DNA from: Methanocaldococcus lauensis
Lineage (GTDB): Archaea > AGJL01 > Methanococci > Methanococcales > Methanocaldococcaceae
Assembly (NCBI GenBank): GCA_902827205.1
Contig: LR792634.1
Coordinates: forward strand, 744,001 to 808,000
DNA: 64,000 nt
Reading direction: 5' to 3'
This document shows, one piece after another, positions 9,226 through 19,524 of this stretch (its first letter is position 1; each line of letters begins with the position of its first letter). Position numbers and translations under genes: made by a program. The notes beneath the pieces are model-generated. The model worked only from the letters and a program-made list of their open reading frames with translations. It did no database searches and had not been told where the DNA came from.

Positions 9226-10410
9226 CTAAAATTTTTTAAACATCTCCTCAATAATTCTGGCAAACGCAGGTCTTGTTATAAATATTCCAATTAAAACTCC
9301 TGCAATTGTTGTTATAGCAAAACCTTTTAACATACCTACTCCAAGCACGAATAAAGGAAGCATTGCTGCTATTGATGTTGCCGCCGAGGCAAATATTATA
9401 AAGAACGCCCTCTTGATACTTGCTTTTATTTTTCTACCTTTTAATGTCTCATCTGTTATAACTATTTGGTTATCTACTCCGGTACCAACAGCCGCAATAA
9501 TACCTGCAATTGACGGAATATCTAATTTCCATTCAATTAATGATGCAAATCCTAATATTATAATTATCTCTGAGATACATGTTATTAAAATTGGAATGGC
9601 AATTTTTATCTGTCTATATCTTATACCGACTATTATTCCAACTGCAACAAATGCCAATAATAAGGCAATAAATGTTCCTTTTAAAAACTCTTTACCAAAT
9701 TCTGGAGAAACTACATAAGTATATTCAACATTTAATTTTACAGGTAAGGCTCCAGATTTTAATGCTGTATAGAGAACTGTTGCCTCATCCTCTACTTTCT
9801 TAGTAGGAGGATATTGCCCAAGAGTAATAACCTGCTGAGGATGTGGTCTTCCATCAGCCAATTCTGGGGCTAAAACTGGTGCAGAGATTAACTTTCCATC
9901 GAAGTATATATATACTTTGTGATAAGCCTTTCCTTTGGCAATTTCAGCAAATTTTTTAGCTGCATCCAAAGATAATTCAAACTGCACACCATAAGCCCAT
10001 CCAGATTCTGTAGGAACTTTAGTTGGAGGATATACATTTTTAACATCTTTCCCAGTATATACTGTTACATTGTCAATTTTTGCTATTAAAACCCCTTGAT
10101 GTTTAAGTATTTTAATTATTCTATCAGTATCTGAACTTTTAGGTATTATAACAACTATTTCATCATTACCTCTTGGATATACATCTACATTACCTAAACC
10201 ATTAGCATCCAATCTTTGTTTAATAATATTTACAGTTAATTGTATTTCTTGATCGTTCATAGGTCTATCTGACTTTAAAACAATAACTGTTCCACCACTT
10301 AAATCAACTCCAAACTGTAGCCCTTTAAATGCTATAAGAAATATTGAGATTGTAAGAGATAATATTAATAGTAGTATTTTTTTATCTTTCAGTAGTTTTT
10401 TAATATCCAT
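9226..10410 (-). CDS. secD: Protein-export membrane protein SecD
   Basis: About 394 residues. One N-terminal helix is followed by the SecD signature FGVDLSGGT near residue 35, a large external domain of about 200 residues, and five C-terminal membrane helices with the RND-type GTGVDNQIVITDE motif. It works with SecF to pull secreted proteins through SecYEG using the proton gradient. The ATG at 10410 is preferred because GGTGG precedes it; the GTG three codons earlier lies within that site. secF is usually the partner gene in archaea, but it is on neither side here, so secD seems to be transcribed alone or secF lies elsewhere. Confidence 0.92.
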   Translation of the reverse strand: MDIKKLLKDKKILLLILSLTISIFLIAFKGLQFGVDLSGGTVIVLKSDRPMNDQEIQLTVNIIKQRLDANGLGNVDVYPRGNDEIVVIIPKSSDTDRIIKILKHQGVLIAKIDNVTVYTGKDVKNVYPPTKVPTESGWAYGVQFELSLDAAKKFAEIAKGKAYHKVYIYFDGKLISAPVLAPELADGRPHPQQVITLGQYPPTKKVEDEATVLYTALKSGALPVKLNVEYTYVVSPEFGKEFLKGTFIALLLAFVAVGIIVGIRYRQIKIAIPILITCISEIIIILGFASLIEWKLDIPSIAGIIAAVGTGVDNQIVITDETLKGRKIKASIKRAFFIIFASAATSIAAMLPLFVLGVGMLKGFAITTIAGVLIGIFITRPAFARIIEEMFKKF

Positions 10411-10484
10411 TATTTCCACCTATCTTAAACTATATAACTGTAAGTTTTTATTTATATTCGGCTTATAAAATGATGGTGATAATT

Positions 10485-10769
10485 ATGGATAATTTTATTG
10501 ACATTTCAATTATTGGATACATTGCTGGAACTTTAACGACCTTTGCCTCTCTACCTCAACTAATAAAATCTTTGAAAGAGAAAGATATGAGTAACATCTC
10601 ATTGACATTTGTAATAACATTTACTACTGGATTATCTCTTTGGTTAGTGTATGGAATATTAAGAAATGATTATCCAATAATAGTATTTAACATTTTATCT
10701 TTAATGTTTTGGATACCTATAACTTATTTAAAAATAAAGGATACTCTGAAGAAACGAAAACTTAGTTAG
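10485..10769 (+). CDS. SemiSWEET/PQ-loop sugar transporter, altered C-terminal tail
   Basis: 94 residues with three predicted helices and the PQ motif at residues 24-25 (ASLPQ), the typical size of a half-SWEET that dimerises to move small sugars across the membrane. The ATG at 10485 follows GGTGATAATT. The C-terminal tail IPITYLKIKDTLKKRKLS is followed by a hairpin element, and then by a second out-of-frame copy of the tail reading IPITYLKIKDELKKRKKL and stop. The first tail may therefore be a diverged or replaced end. The protein is complete either way. Its substrate is unknown. Confidence 0.82.
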   Translation: MDNFIDISIIGYIAGTLTTFASLPQLIKSLKEKDMSNISLTFVITFTTGLSLWLVYGILRNDYPIIVFNILSLMFWIPITYLKIKDTLKKRKLS

Positions 10770-10770
10770 C

Positions 10771-10810
10771 AGGTATAGCAATAGGACGAAGTCCTATGCT
10801 TGAGATACCT
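10771..10810 (+). repeat. Hairpin element copy D
   Basis: Outer arms AGGTAT (10771-10776) and ATACCT (10805-10810) enclose AGCAATAGGAC (10777-10787), loop GAA, GTCCTATGCT (10791-10800). Same family as the block at 5.9-6.1 kb. It separates two copies of the SemiSWEET gene tail: 27 identical bases occur at 10712-10738 and 10804-10830. Confidence 0.78.
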
Positions 10811-10861
10811 ATAACTTATTTAAAAATAAAAGATGAACTTAAAAAAAGAAAAAAATTATGA
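10804..10861 (+). pseudogene. Orphan duplicate of the SemiSWEET gene 3' end
   Basis: Bases 10805-10861 read IPITYLKIKDELKKRKKL and a TGA stop, a copy of the last 18 residues of the upstream transporter (15 of 18 identical). The first 27 bases are identical to 10712-10738. The 92-nt offset puts it out of frame with the live gene and it has no start. It looks like the original gene end left behind when the hairpin element arrived. Confidence 0.75.
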
Positions 10862-10872
10862 GATGATAAGTT

Positions 10873-11637
10873 ATGAAATGGGATGAAATTGGAAAAAATA
10901 TTGCTAAGGAAATTGAAAGTTCAATATTAAGGTATTTTGGGAAAAAAGAAAAATCTTATGTTGTTGGAAAATCTCCGAGTGGTGATGATACAGAAATTTT
11001 TGATAAAATAAGTGAAGATATTGCCTTAAAGTTTTTGAAACCTTTGAATGTAAATATTGTTAGCGAGGAGATTGGAATTATAGACAATGGTAGTGAATGG
11101 ACTGTTGTTATAGACCCAGTAGATGGTTCATTCAATTTTATAAATGGAATTCCATTCTTTGCCTTTTGTTTTGGGGTTTATAAGAATAATAAACCTTACT
11201 ATGGATTAACATATGAATTTATAACTAAAAGCTTTTATGAGGCATATTATAAAAAAGGAAGTTATTTAAATGGAGAAAAAATTAAAGTTAAAGAATTCAA
11301 CCCTAACGACATAACTATAAGTTACTATCCTAATAATAAAACAGATATTAATAAATTAAGAGATAAAGTTAAAAGAGTTAGAATATTTGGGGCATTTGGT
11401 TTAGAGATGTGTTATGTGGCAAAAGGTTCCTTAGACGCTGTTTTAGATATAAGACCAAAAGTTAGATCTGTTGATATTGCCTCCTCATATATAATATGTA
11501 AGGAGGCAGGAGCATTAATAACTGACGAAAATGGAAAAGAACTTAAATTTAAATTAAATGCAACAGATAGATTAAATATTATTGTAGCAAATAGTAAGGA
11601 AATGTTAAATATGATATTGGAAACATTACAAAAATAA
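10873..11637 (+). CDS. suhB: Inositol monophosphatase / fructose-1,6-bisphosphatase (class IV)
   Basis: 254 residues, the length of the dual-function archaeal enzyme. Metal-binding motifs are SEEIG near residue 64, DPVDGSFNF near 80, and the late DIASSYI motif near 200. It dephosphorylates inositol-1-phosphate and fructose-1,6-bisphosphate, serving di-myo-inositol phosphate synthesis and gluconeogenesis. Start after GATGATAAGTT. It ends just before the convergent pyruvate kinase gene, a pairing I recall from M. jannaschii. Confidence 0.92.
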   Translation: MKWDEIGKNIAKEIESSILRYFGKKEKSYVVGKSPSGDDTEIFDKISEDIALKFLKPLNVNIVSEEIGIIDNGSEWTVVIDPVDGSFNFINGIPFFAFCFGVYKNNKPYYGLTYEFITKSFYEAYYKKGSYLNGEKIKVKEFNPNDITISYYPNNKTDINKLRDKVKRVRIFGAFGLEMCYVAKGSLDAVLDIRPKVRSVDIASSYIICKEAGALITDENGKELKFKLNATDRLNIIVANSKEMLNMILETLQK

Positions 11638-11643
11638 AATACT

Positions 11644-12993
11644 TTAGATATATTCAACTTTCACAGTGTTTGTTTTCTTCTTACCTATTGGATGTCCTAA
11701 GGTAACTATATAGATACCACTCTTAATTTCTCTTTTTGCAATATCTCTACAGGCATTTATTATGTTTTCTATATCGTTAAATTCTTCCATTAAACAACTA
11801 TTTACTCCCCAAACTAATCTTAGTTTTCTTATAGTTTTTAAGTTTGGAGTTGGAGCTATTATTTTACTATTTATTCTCAATTTTGATATAATCTTTGCAG
11901 ACCTTCCAGAATATGTGGGAGTTATAATTAATTTACAGTTTAACTTTTTATAGAGTTCATAAACAGCGTATGCTAAACCTTCATCAATGCTCTCAACTTC
12001 TAAGCAAACTCTATCCCCAAAATCTTCATAGTGTTTATCAGCAACTTCAGCCACTTTATTTAAAACTTTTATAGCCTCTATTGGATACTTTCCAATGGTA
12101 GTTTCATTAGACAGCATTAAGCAGTCAGTTCCATCATATATGGCATTAGCAATGTCTGTAACCTCAGCCCTCGTAGGATATGGATTGTGAATCATAGAAT
12201 CCAATATCTGCGTAGCAGTTATTGACAAAATTCCGTATTTATTGGCAATTCTTAAAATGTTTTTTTGTTCTATTGGAATTCTTTCTATTGGAACCTCAAC
12301 TCCTAAATCTCCTCTTGCTACCATCAATCCATCACTAACTTTTCCTATCTCTTTAACATTTTTTAAACCTTCCTTAGTTTCTATTTTTGATATTACTTCA
12401 CAATCTCCTTTATATTCCTCTATAATATCCTTTAACTCCTTAACATCATCCTTATTTCTAACAAATGATAAGGCGATATATTCAAAATTTTTTTCTACAG
12501 CAAATTTTATATTCCCCCTATCTTGTTTATCAATTATTGGCAATTCTATTTTTGTATCTGGAAGATTTACACCCATTCCCTCCTTAATCTCTCCACTAAC
12601 AATTACAACTGCAATTATCTTATCATTTTCATTTTTTTCTACTTTCAATTTAATTTTTCCATCGTTGATTAAAATAAAATGTCCTTCATCAATCGTATTT
12701 ATATTATAATTAAGCTCTATATCTCCATTTTTACCAATAACTACTTTATCCCCTTCTTTTAATATCTTATTTTTTAATCTAACTTTTTTTACTCTAATCT
12801 TTATTCCCTTCAAATCCATAACTTTGGCGATGTTATTTTTTTCCAATATATTCAAAAACTTTTCACAGTAGTCTTTTGTAGAGTGAGACATATTAAATCT
12901 AACTCCATCTATTAAATTTATTGCCTCATTTAATCTACTTTCTAAAGAAGGACCCATTGTTACTAAAATTTTAGTTTTCCTACAGTTTTGCAA
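11644..12993 (-). CDS. pyk: Pyruvate kinase
   Basis: About 449 residues. Visible motifs are the KTKILVTMGPS start, RFNMSH, the MDLKG segment, the catalytic IETKEGL and ARGDLGVEVP, then ATQILDSMI..PTRAEVTDIANAI and MLSNETTIGKYP. It makes ATP and pyruvate from phosphoenolpyruvate and ADP, the last step of glycolysis. The C-terminal regulatory domain is present. Start choice: the TTG at 12993 has GGTGA 6 nt upstream; a GTG four codons earlier (13005) is the alternative. It follows the ABC-transporter pair by about 23 nt and could be read from the same transcript. Confidence 0.93.
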   Translation of the reverse strand: MQNCRKTKILVTMGPSLESRLNEAINLIDGVRFNMSHSTKDYCEKFLNILEKNNIAKVMDLKGIKIRVKKVRLKNKILKEGDKVVIGKNGDIELNYNINTIDEGHFILINDGKIKLKVEKNENDKIIAVVIVSGEIKEGMGVNLPDTKIELPIIDKQDRGNIKFAVEKNFEYIALSFVRNKDDVKELKDIIEEYKGDCEVISKIETKEGLKNVKEIGKVSDGLMVARGDLGVEVPIERIPIEQKNILRIANKYGILSITATQILDSMIHNPYPTRAEVTDIANAIYDGTDCLMLSNETTIGKYPIEAIKVLNKVAEVADKHYEDFGDRVCLEVESIDEGLAYAVYELYKKLNCKLIITPTYSGRSAKIISKLRINSKIIAPTPNLKTIRKLRLVWGVNSCLMEEFNDIENIINACRDIAKREIKSGIYIVTLGHPIGKKKTNTVKVEYI

Positions 12994-13016
12994 GTTATTC
13001 ACCACATAAGTTTATT

Positions 13017-13691
13017 TTATTCATAAGATACTATCTTCCCATCTTTCATTTTTATAATTCTTGATGCATATTTAGCCAAATCTTTGTCGTGAGTTACCAT
13101 AATGATTGTAATTCCTTTTTCATTTAGTTCTTTTAGCAAATCCATAACAATTTTTCCACTTTTACTGTCCAGGTTTCCAGTTGGCTCATCAGCAAAAATT
13201 ATCTTTGGATTGTTTGCCAAAGCTCTTGCTATAGCCACTCTCTGCTGTTGCCCACCACTCAACTGGTTAGGATAATGATATATTCTCTCTGCCAATCCAA
13301 CCATTTCAAGTAGTTTTTTAGCCCTCTTTCTTCTATACTTCTTATCTTTCTCATCAAGAATCATTGGCAATTCCACATTTTCAAGGGCTGTTAGTGTTTT
13401 TATTAAATGAAACTGTTGAAATATAAATCCACTTATTTTCCTTCTAAAAATAGCTCTTTCATTCTCATTCATCAATGTAGTTTTTTTGCCTTTTATATAA
13501 ACCTCCCCCCTTGTAGGCACATCTAAAAGCCCTAATATGTTTAAAAGTGTGGATTTTCCACAACCACTTGGTCCCATTATTGCTACAAACTCTCCCTCGT
13601 TAATAGTTATATCTACACCTCTTAACGCGTAGGTTTTTGCCTCTCCACTCCCATAAATTTTCCAAATATTTCTTCCCTCTATTAATGCCAT
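13017..13691 (-). CDS. ABC transporter ATP-binding protein, LolD/MacB type
   Basis: 224 residues, a single nucleotide-binding domain. Walker A GPSGCGKST is near residue 40, the Q-loop follows, then the signature LSGGQQQRVAIARAL, Walker B IIFADEPTGNLDS and the switch His (VTHD). This subclass pairs with MacB/FtsX-like permeases and powers mechanical work on periplasmic or extracellular partners rather than a classic transport cycle. Its start codon shares one base with the permease stop (TAATG). Likely partners are the permease and the divergently encoded secreted protein. Confidence 0.93.
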   Translation of the reverse strand: MALIEGRNIWKIYGSGEAKTYALRGVDITINEGEFVAIMGPSGCGKSTLLNILGLLDVPTRGEVYIKGKKTTLMNENERAIFRRKISGFIFQQFHLIKTLTALENVELPMILDEKDKKYRRKRAKKLLEMVGLAERIYHYPNQLSGGQQQRVAIARALANNPKIIFADEPTGNLDSKSGKIVMDLLKELNEKGITIIMVTHDKDLAKYASRIIKMKDGKIVSYE

Positions 13692-14878
13692 TATTCTCCC
13701 CTCAATGTCTCAATTGGATTTAATTTTGCCCCACTTCTTGCTGGGAAATATCCGCTAATAACTCCAACAACAAAAGAGAATATTAAAACCCCAATAATTA
13801 ATTCCCAAGAAATCCAAGCATTAACCATTAAATAACCTTGCTTATGGGCTATAACTTCAACTATTTTTGCAAAAATAATCCCTAATATCAATCCAATGAT
13901 TCCTCCAAATAGTCCTAAAAATCCAGATTCAACGACAAAAATTGCTAATATATCTCCTGTTTCTGCCCCCAATGCCTTTAAAATTCCAATGTCCTTCCTT
14001 CTCTCTAAAATGCTCATGTGCATTGTATTTGAAATTCCAACAGCCCCCACAAGTAATGAAATTCCAGCAACTCCTGAAACAAATAAAGTAATAACTCCCA
14101 AAATTCCTCCAACTGTCTCTGCCAACTGTTCTGCTGTTAAAACAGAGAAATCTTCATCTCCAAGAGATTTTTTTAATGCTTCTTTAACATCTTCTGCGAC
14201 TTTATTTATATTTATTCCCTCTTTCACAGTAACCATAATAAAGTTATACTTATCTTTATTACCAAAAAGTTCCTCTCCAACTTTTAGAGGGATTATGACA
14301 CTATCATCATCCTGTTGATTACCTATCTGTTTCAATATTCCAACGACTTTAAACTTTTTCTCTTTAATCTTTATCGTATCTCCAACTTTAATTTCCCTAT
14401 CAAACATATTATGGGCAGTTCCATAACCAATAATGCACTTATATTTATCGTTATCACTTAACCATCTTCCAGATTCAAGGTCATATCCACTATCCAAATA
14501 AACTTCCTTTAAAGTTGATGGTTTAGAATAATAGCAAGAAACATATTTTTTCTCTCCATTAAATTCAATATCTACTCCCCCATACCAACCATATAAAACT
14601 TCTTTTACTCCCTTAATGTTTTTAATAGCCTTAACTTCTTTATCACTAAAATAGTGCGTTGGAGGAACACCAAACTGCTTAAATGGGAGAATTGTTAATT
14701 TATTTGCTCCCATTTTCATCATTTCCTCGTGGATGTAATTTTGAACACCATATCCTAAAGAAATTAAACTCACTATGGCCATTACTCCAATAACAATCCC
14801 TATTATTGTTAATAAACTTTGAGTTCTTTTTTGTTTCATATTTTTCCAAGCAAAGGATATAATATCAACTGTCTTCAT
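13691..14878 (-). CDS. MacB/FtsX-type ABC permease
   Basis: 395 residues. The N-terminal helix (TIIGIVIGVMAIVSLISLGYG) is followed by a large external MacB-PCD domain of about 200 residues, and then three helices containing the SILERRKDIGILKALGA motif that couples to the ATPase, ending with NPIETLRGE. This four-helix plan fits the mechanotransmission ABC class, not a channel. Start after GGTGAAAAATT. A direct repeat lies just upstream in the promoter shared with the secreted-protein gene. The cargo or target is unknown. Confidence 0.9.
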   Translation of the reverse strand: MKTVDIISFAWKNMKQKRTQSLLTIIGIVIGVMAIVSLISLGYGVQNYIHEEMMKMGANKLTILPFKQFGVPPTHYFSDKEVKAIKNIKGVKEVLYGWYGGVDIEFNGEKKYVSCYYSKPSTLKEVYLDSGYDLESGRWLSDNDKYKCIIGYGTAHNMFDREIKVGDTIKIKEKKFKVVGILKQIGNQQDDDSVIIPLKVGEELFGNKDKYNFIMVTVKEGININKVAEDVKEALKKSLGDEDFSVLTAEQLAETVGGILGVITLFVSGVAGISLLVGAVGISNTMHMSILERRKDIGILKALGAETGDILAIFVVESGFLGLFGGIIGLILGIIFAKIVEVIAHKQGYLMVNAWISWELIIGVLIFSFVVGVISGYFPARSGAKLNPIETLRGE

Positions 14879-14903
14879 AATTTTTCACCTAAAACAAACC
14901 ACA

Positions 14904-14948
14904 TTATAAAAATAATATATACTACGTTATAAAAATAATATATACTAC
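14904..14948. repeat. Tandem 22-bp direct repeat in a divergent promoter
   Basis: Two exact copies of a 22-base AT-rich sequence (14904-14925 and 14927-14948, one base apart) beginning TTATAAAAATA and ending ATATACTAC. They fill most of the 93-nt space between the permease gene and the secreted-protein gene. Each copy contains TATA-like sequence, so they may be twin promoters, or operators for a shared regulator. Confidence 0.75.
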
Positions 14949-14971
14949 TATTAAGAAATGAGGTGTTTTCA

Positions 14972-16162
14972 ATGAAATTAAAATATTTTTTCATACTAAT
15001 ATTTGGATTAATTTATTTATTATCTCCAATTAATTGCATTCAAATAGATAAACCTCAATATGAGCCATTAAAAATACATCCTGGAGATGATGTAGATTTA
15101 TGGATTAAAATAACTAACAATAATTATAATAATGAAGTTAAAAATATAATTGTTAAAATCTCACCTCATTATCCATTTGAGTTAAGACAAATACATCCTA
15201 CTATAGGAAAGGCAGAAATATCTCATTTAAATCCTGGTGAAAGTGATATTGTTTATTTCAAACTACATGTTAATGAAAATGCTCCTTCAGATAATTATAG
15301 GATTGATATTACTGTTAATTATGACGAAATTTATAATAAAGGTAGTGATGATGAGAGATTAATTCATTATAATATTACTAAAGTTTATTATTTGCCAGTT
15401 TATGGAATTGCAAAATTTCAAATCATAATAGATAATAATTCAATATCTCCTTCAAAATCAAAAACAATAATAATAAGATTAATAAATGAAGGAACTGGAA
15501 ATGCAAAATATGTAAGTATAAATTTTTTTGGAAATAACAAAATAAATGTTTTAGGAAGTGGAAATTATTATATTGGATTTTTAAAGGCAAAGTGTGAAAG
15601 AGATATTCCTATAACAATATATGCAGTTCCTGAAATTGAGAATGGAATTTATACAATATACGCAAATATCAATTGGATAGGTGATGAAGGAAACTTTTAC
15701 AATTTCTCAACACCAATAAACATAAAGGTTGTTAAAAAAATCTATAAAAATCAGCCATTTATATATTTAGATGATGTTGATTTTAAGGATGATATCTATG
15801 AAGTAACTATTGGTGTTGCTAATAGAGGAATGTCAAAAATGAGACACTGTGTTTTAACATTAAATGTGAATGGAAAAAACTACACAAAATATGTAGGAGA
15901 TTTGGATGAAGATGACTATGATACTTTAGTGTATACTCTATATGATGTAAATGGAACAGTTCCTTTAAATGTATTTTTAAATTATTTTGATGATTATCAA
16001 AATGAATATACAGTTTCAAAAACATTCATTGTAAATTTTGAGCATAAAGAAGTTAAAGAGAATAATTATTGGATAATTGGAATTCTTATAATCTTTGGCA
16101 TATTATTGATAATATATTATTTAAGAAAAAGAAGGAAAAGAGAAAGTTTTGAAGAATTATAA
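14972..16162 (+). CDS. Secreted, C-terminally anchored protein with CARDB/NEW3-like domains
   Basis: About 396 residues. The N terminus is a signal peptide (residues 1-23, hydrophobic core FFILIFGLIYLL, likely cut near INC/IQ). Two or three beta-sandwich stretches of the COG1361/CARDB type follow (HPGDDVDLWIKITNN, LNPGESDIVYFKL, SKTIIIRLINEGTGNA, VTIGVANRG). The C terminus has a membrane helix (IIGILIIFGILLIIYYL) and a positive tail, so the body is outside the cell. The ATG at 14972 follows GAGGTG. It is divergent from the MacB-like transporter and is its probable partner. Function is unknown. Confidence 0.75.
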   Translation: MKLKYFFILIFGLIYLLSPINCIQIDKPQYEPLKIHPGDDVDLWIKITNNNYNNEVKNIIVKISPHYPFELRQIHPTIGKAEISHLNPGESDIVYFKLHVNENAPSDNYRIDITVNYDEIYNKGSDDERLIHYNITKVYYLPVYGIAKFQIIIDNNSISPSKSKTIIIRLINEGTGNAKYVSINFFGNNKINVLGSGNYYIGFLKAKCERDIPITIYAVPEIENGIYTIYANINWIGDEGNFYNFSTPINIKVVKKIYKNQPFIYLDDVDFKDDIYEVTIGVANRGMSKMRHCVLTLNVNGKNYTKYVGDLDEDDYDTLVYTLYDVNGTVPLNVFLNYFDDYQNEYTVSKTFIVNFEHKEVKENNYWIIGILIIFGILLIIYYLRKRRKRESFEEL

Positions 16163-16314
16163 AATTAAAATATTTTTCTTATATTTTTCTAAGAATCACA
16201 AATCTTAAGATATATATACCTTTACCTTAATTTTATTGTTCTAAATAAGGAAAGTTGTCAAGATAGAAATTTAATAATAAGGATGTGTAAAAAATATAAA
16301 AATATGTGATTCCA

Positions 16315-17100
16315 ATGGTATTGAATAAAAGTAAAATAGAAGTTATTGAACAATTTATTTATATTTTAGAAATTTTAGATATGTATGCAAAAGAAGGGAG
16401 TGATGAAAAAGCAATTATAAGATTAATGTTAGATTATCTTGAAAAAGGGAATGTTTTAGATGAAGATATTCTTCCAATAAGTAATAAAATCTTAGAAATT
16501 GCTAAAAAAGTTGGAAGTTATGATTTAAAAAGAGAGATTAATTTATGGCTATTTGGCAAAAAGAAAAAACTAACAAAGTCACAAAAAAATAAAATAAAAA
16601 AACTAATTGAAATTTTGGAGTATTTAAAAAACTACATAGAAAAAAAACCTTACAAATCTTATGAAGATACCCATTTATTAAATTTGATTTATTTAAAAAT
16701 ATTAAGACTTGATGAAAATATAGTATCTGACTATAATTCAGAAGTTAGAAGTTTGTTAAATATTGCATTTAGAGCTGGAGATTATGAGTTAAAAAATGAA
16801 ATAGAACTTTTACTAACTGGAAGAAAAAGAAGGAAATTAACTGAGGAATTTATACAAAAGAGAATAACAATTATTGAAATCTTAGAAAAGGTTAAAGAGT
16901 TTATAGAAAAGAAAGAATTTAAATCATCTTTTGATTATGAGGCACTTTTTTTAATAAATCTGAAAATATATAGGATTGAACATGGAATTTTAAAGAGTTA
17001 CGATGAAGAGATAGACTCTATTTTAAAAATTGCAAGAAAAGTAGGAAATTATAAGTTAAGAGAAGAAATAATTTTATTAAAAGAGAGTATAAAAAATTAA
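16315..17100 (+). CDS. Uncharacterised protein made of three ~80-residue helical repeats
   Basis: About 261 residues, strongly helical and Lys/Glu-rich, with no cysteines, signal or membrane segment. It consists of three tandem repeats, roughly residues 5-90, 91-175 and 176-261. Each has the pattern IEILE.l..yi.kk, a run of acidic and Leu residues, then IA.k.G.Y.Lk.EI.Lll and a basic linker (GKKKKLT, GRKRRKLT). The ATG at 16315 follows GTGAT. It is convergent with thi4 by 3 nt. I do not recognise the family. The repeats suggest a scaffold or nucleic-acid-binding solenoid, but that is a guess. Confidence 0.6.
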   Translation: MVLNKSKIEVIEQFIYILEILDMYAKEGSDEKAIIRLMLDYLEKGNVLDEDILPISNKILEIAKKVGSYDLKREINLWLFGKKKKLTKSQKNKIKKLIEILEYLKNYIEKKPYKSYEDTHLLNLIYLKILRLDENIVSDYNSEVRSLLNIAFRAGDYELKNEIELLLTGRKRRKLTEEFIQKRITIIEILEKVKEFIEKKEFKSSFDYEALFLINLKIYRIEHGILKSYDEEIDSILKIARKVGNYKLREEIILLKESIKN

Positions 17101-17103
17101 ATA

Positions 17104-18938
<1,835 letters not shown>

Positions 18939-19023
18939 AAACTTCCCCCAAAAGTTATTATTTATTAAAAACTAAAAAACTAAAATAAAAATATTAAAAA
19001 TAAAAAATAAAACAAATATTTTA

Positions 19024-19452
19024 TTATTTTAATCCTTCTGTTTGCATATTTTCAATGTATTTTTCAATAACTTTTGGAGAAACTCTTGTTTGGATTCCTA
19101 ATCTCTCTAATATTATGTTGTTTAATATAGCTTTAAGTATCTCTTTACCTTCTTTTGATTCTGTAATTTCATTTAGTTTTCTCGTAGTTGCAGGAGATTT
19201 TAATTTTTTTAAAACTTGGGCTATCTCTTCCTCTGTAATTCTCCCTTTTTTCTTTTGAAAGATTTCATCTGCTATTTTGTAAAGTTTGTCAATATCAAAC
19301 GGTAAATATTCAACAATTTTGTTTAAAACAGTCTCATCTATCGATGCCAATAATCTCGCTATTTCAATATTTTCAGTATTTTCATCTATTTTTATTTTTT
19401 TTACTACAAACCAATTTTTATGTTTTGCTATAAATTCAATTTTATCCTCCAC
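19024..19452 (-). CDS. Conserved archaeal protein, DUF2666-like
   Basis: 142 residues with a GTG start preceded by GGTGAGA. The N-terminal stretch KIEFIAKHKNWFVVKKIKI, ARLLASIDETV and a helical C-terminal half resemble the DUF2666 family as I remember it. No catalytic motif, cysteine or membrane segment is seen. It is a soluble cytoplasmic protein. It lies 72 nt downstream of the ribosomal and Pcc1 cluster in the same direction, so a link to translation is possible but unproven. Confidence 0.6.
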   Translation of the reverse strand: MEDKIEFIAKHKNWFVVKKIKIDENTENIEIARLLASIDETVLNKIVEYLPFDIDKLYKIADEIFQKKKGRITEEEIAQVLKKLKSPATTRKLNEITESKEGKEILKAILNNIILERLGIQTRVSPKVIEKYIENMQTEGLK

Positions 19453-19524
19453 ACTCTCACCAAAATAAAACTTTTAAAATAGAGATAAAATAAAAGCAAA
19501 AATAATTAAAAAAATAAAAAAAGT

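Noticed and set aside
9413-9718. Open frame opposite secD
   Set aside because: It is the mirror of secD codons and has no independent signal.
5907-10810. CRISPR array from the repeated hairpins
   Set aside because: There are only four copies, in opposite orientations and irregular spacing, without unique spacers of constant length.
16306-16314. GTG start three codons upstream in the three-repeat protein
   Set aside because: It falls inside the GTGAT ribosome-binding site of the ATG at 16315.
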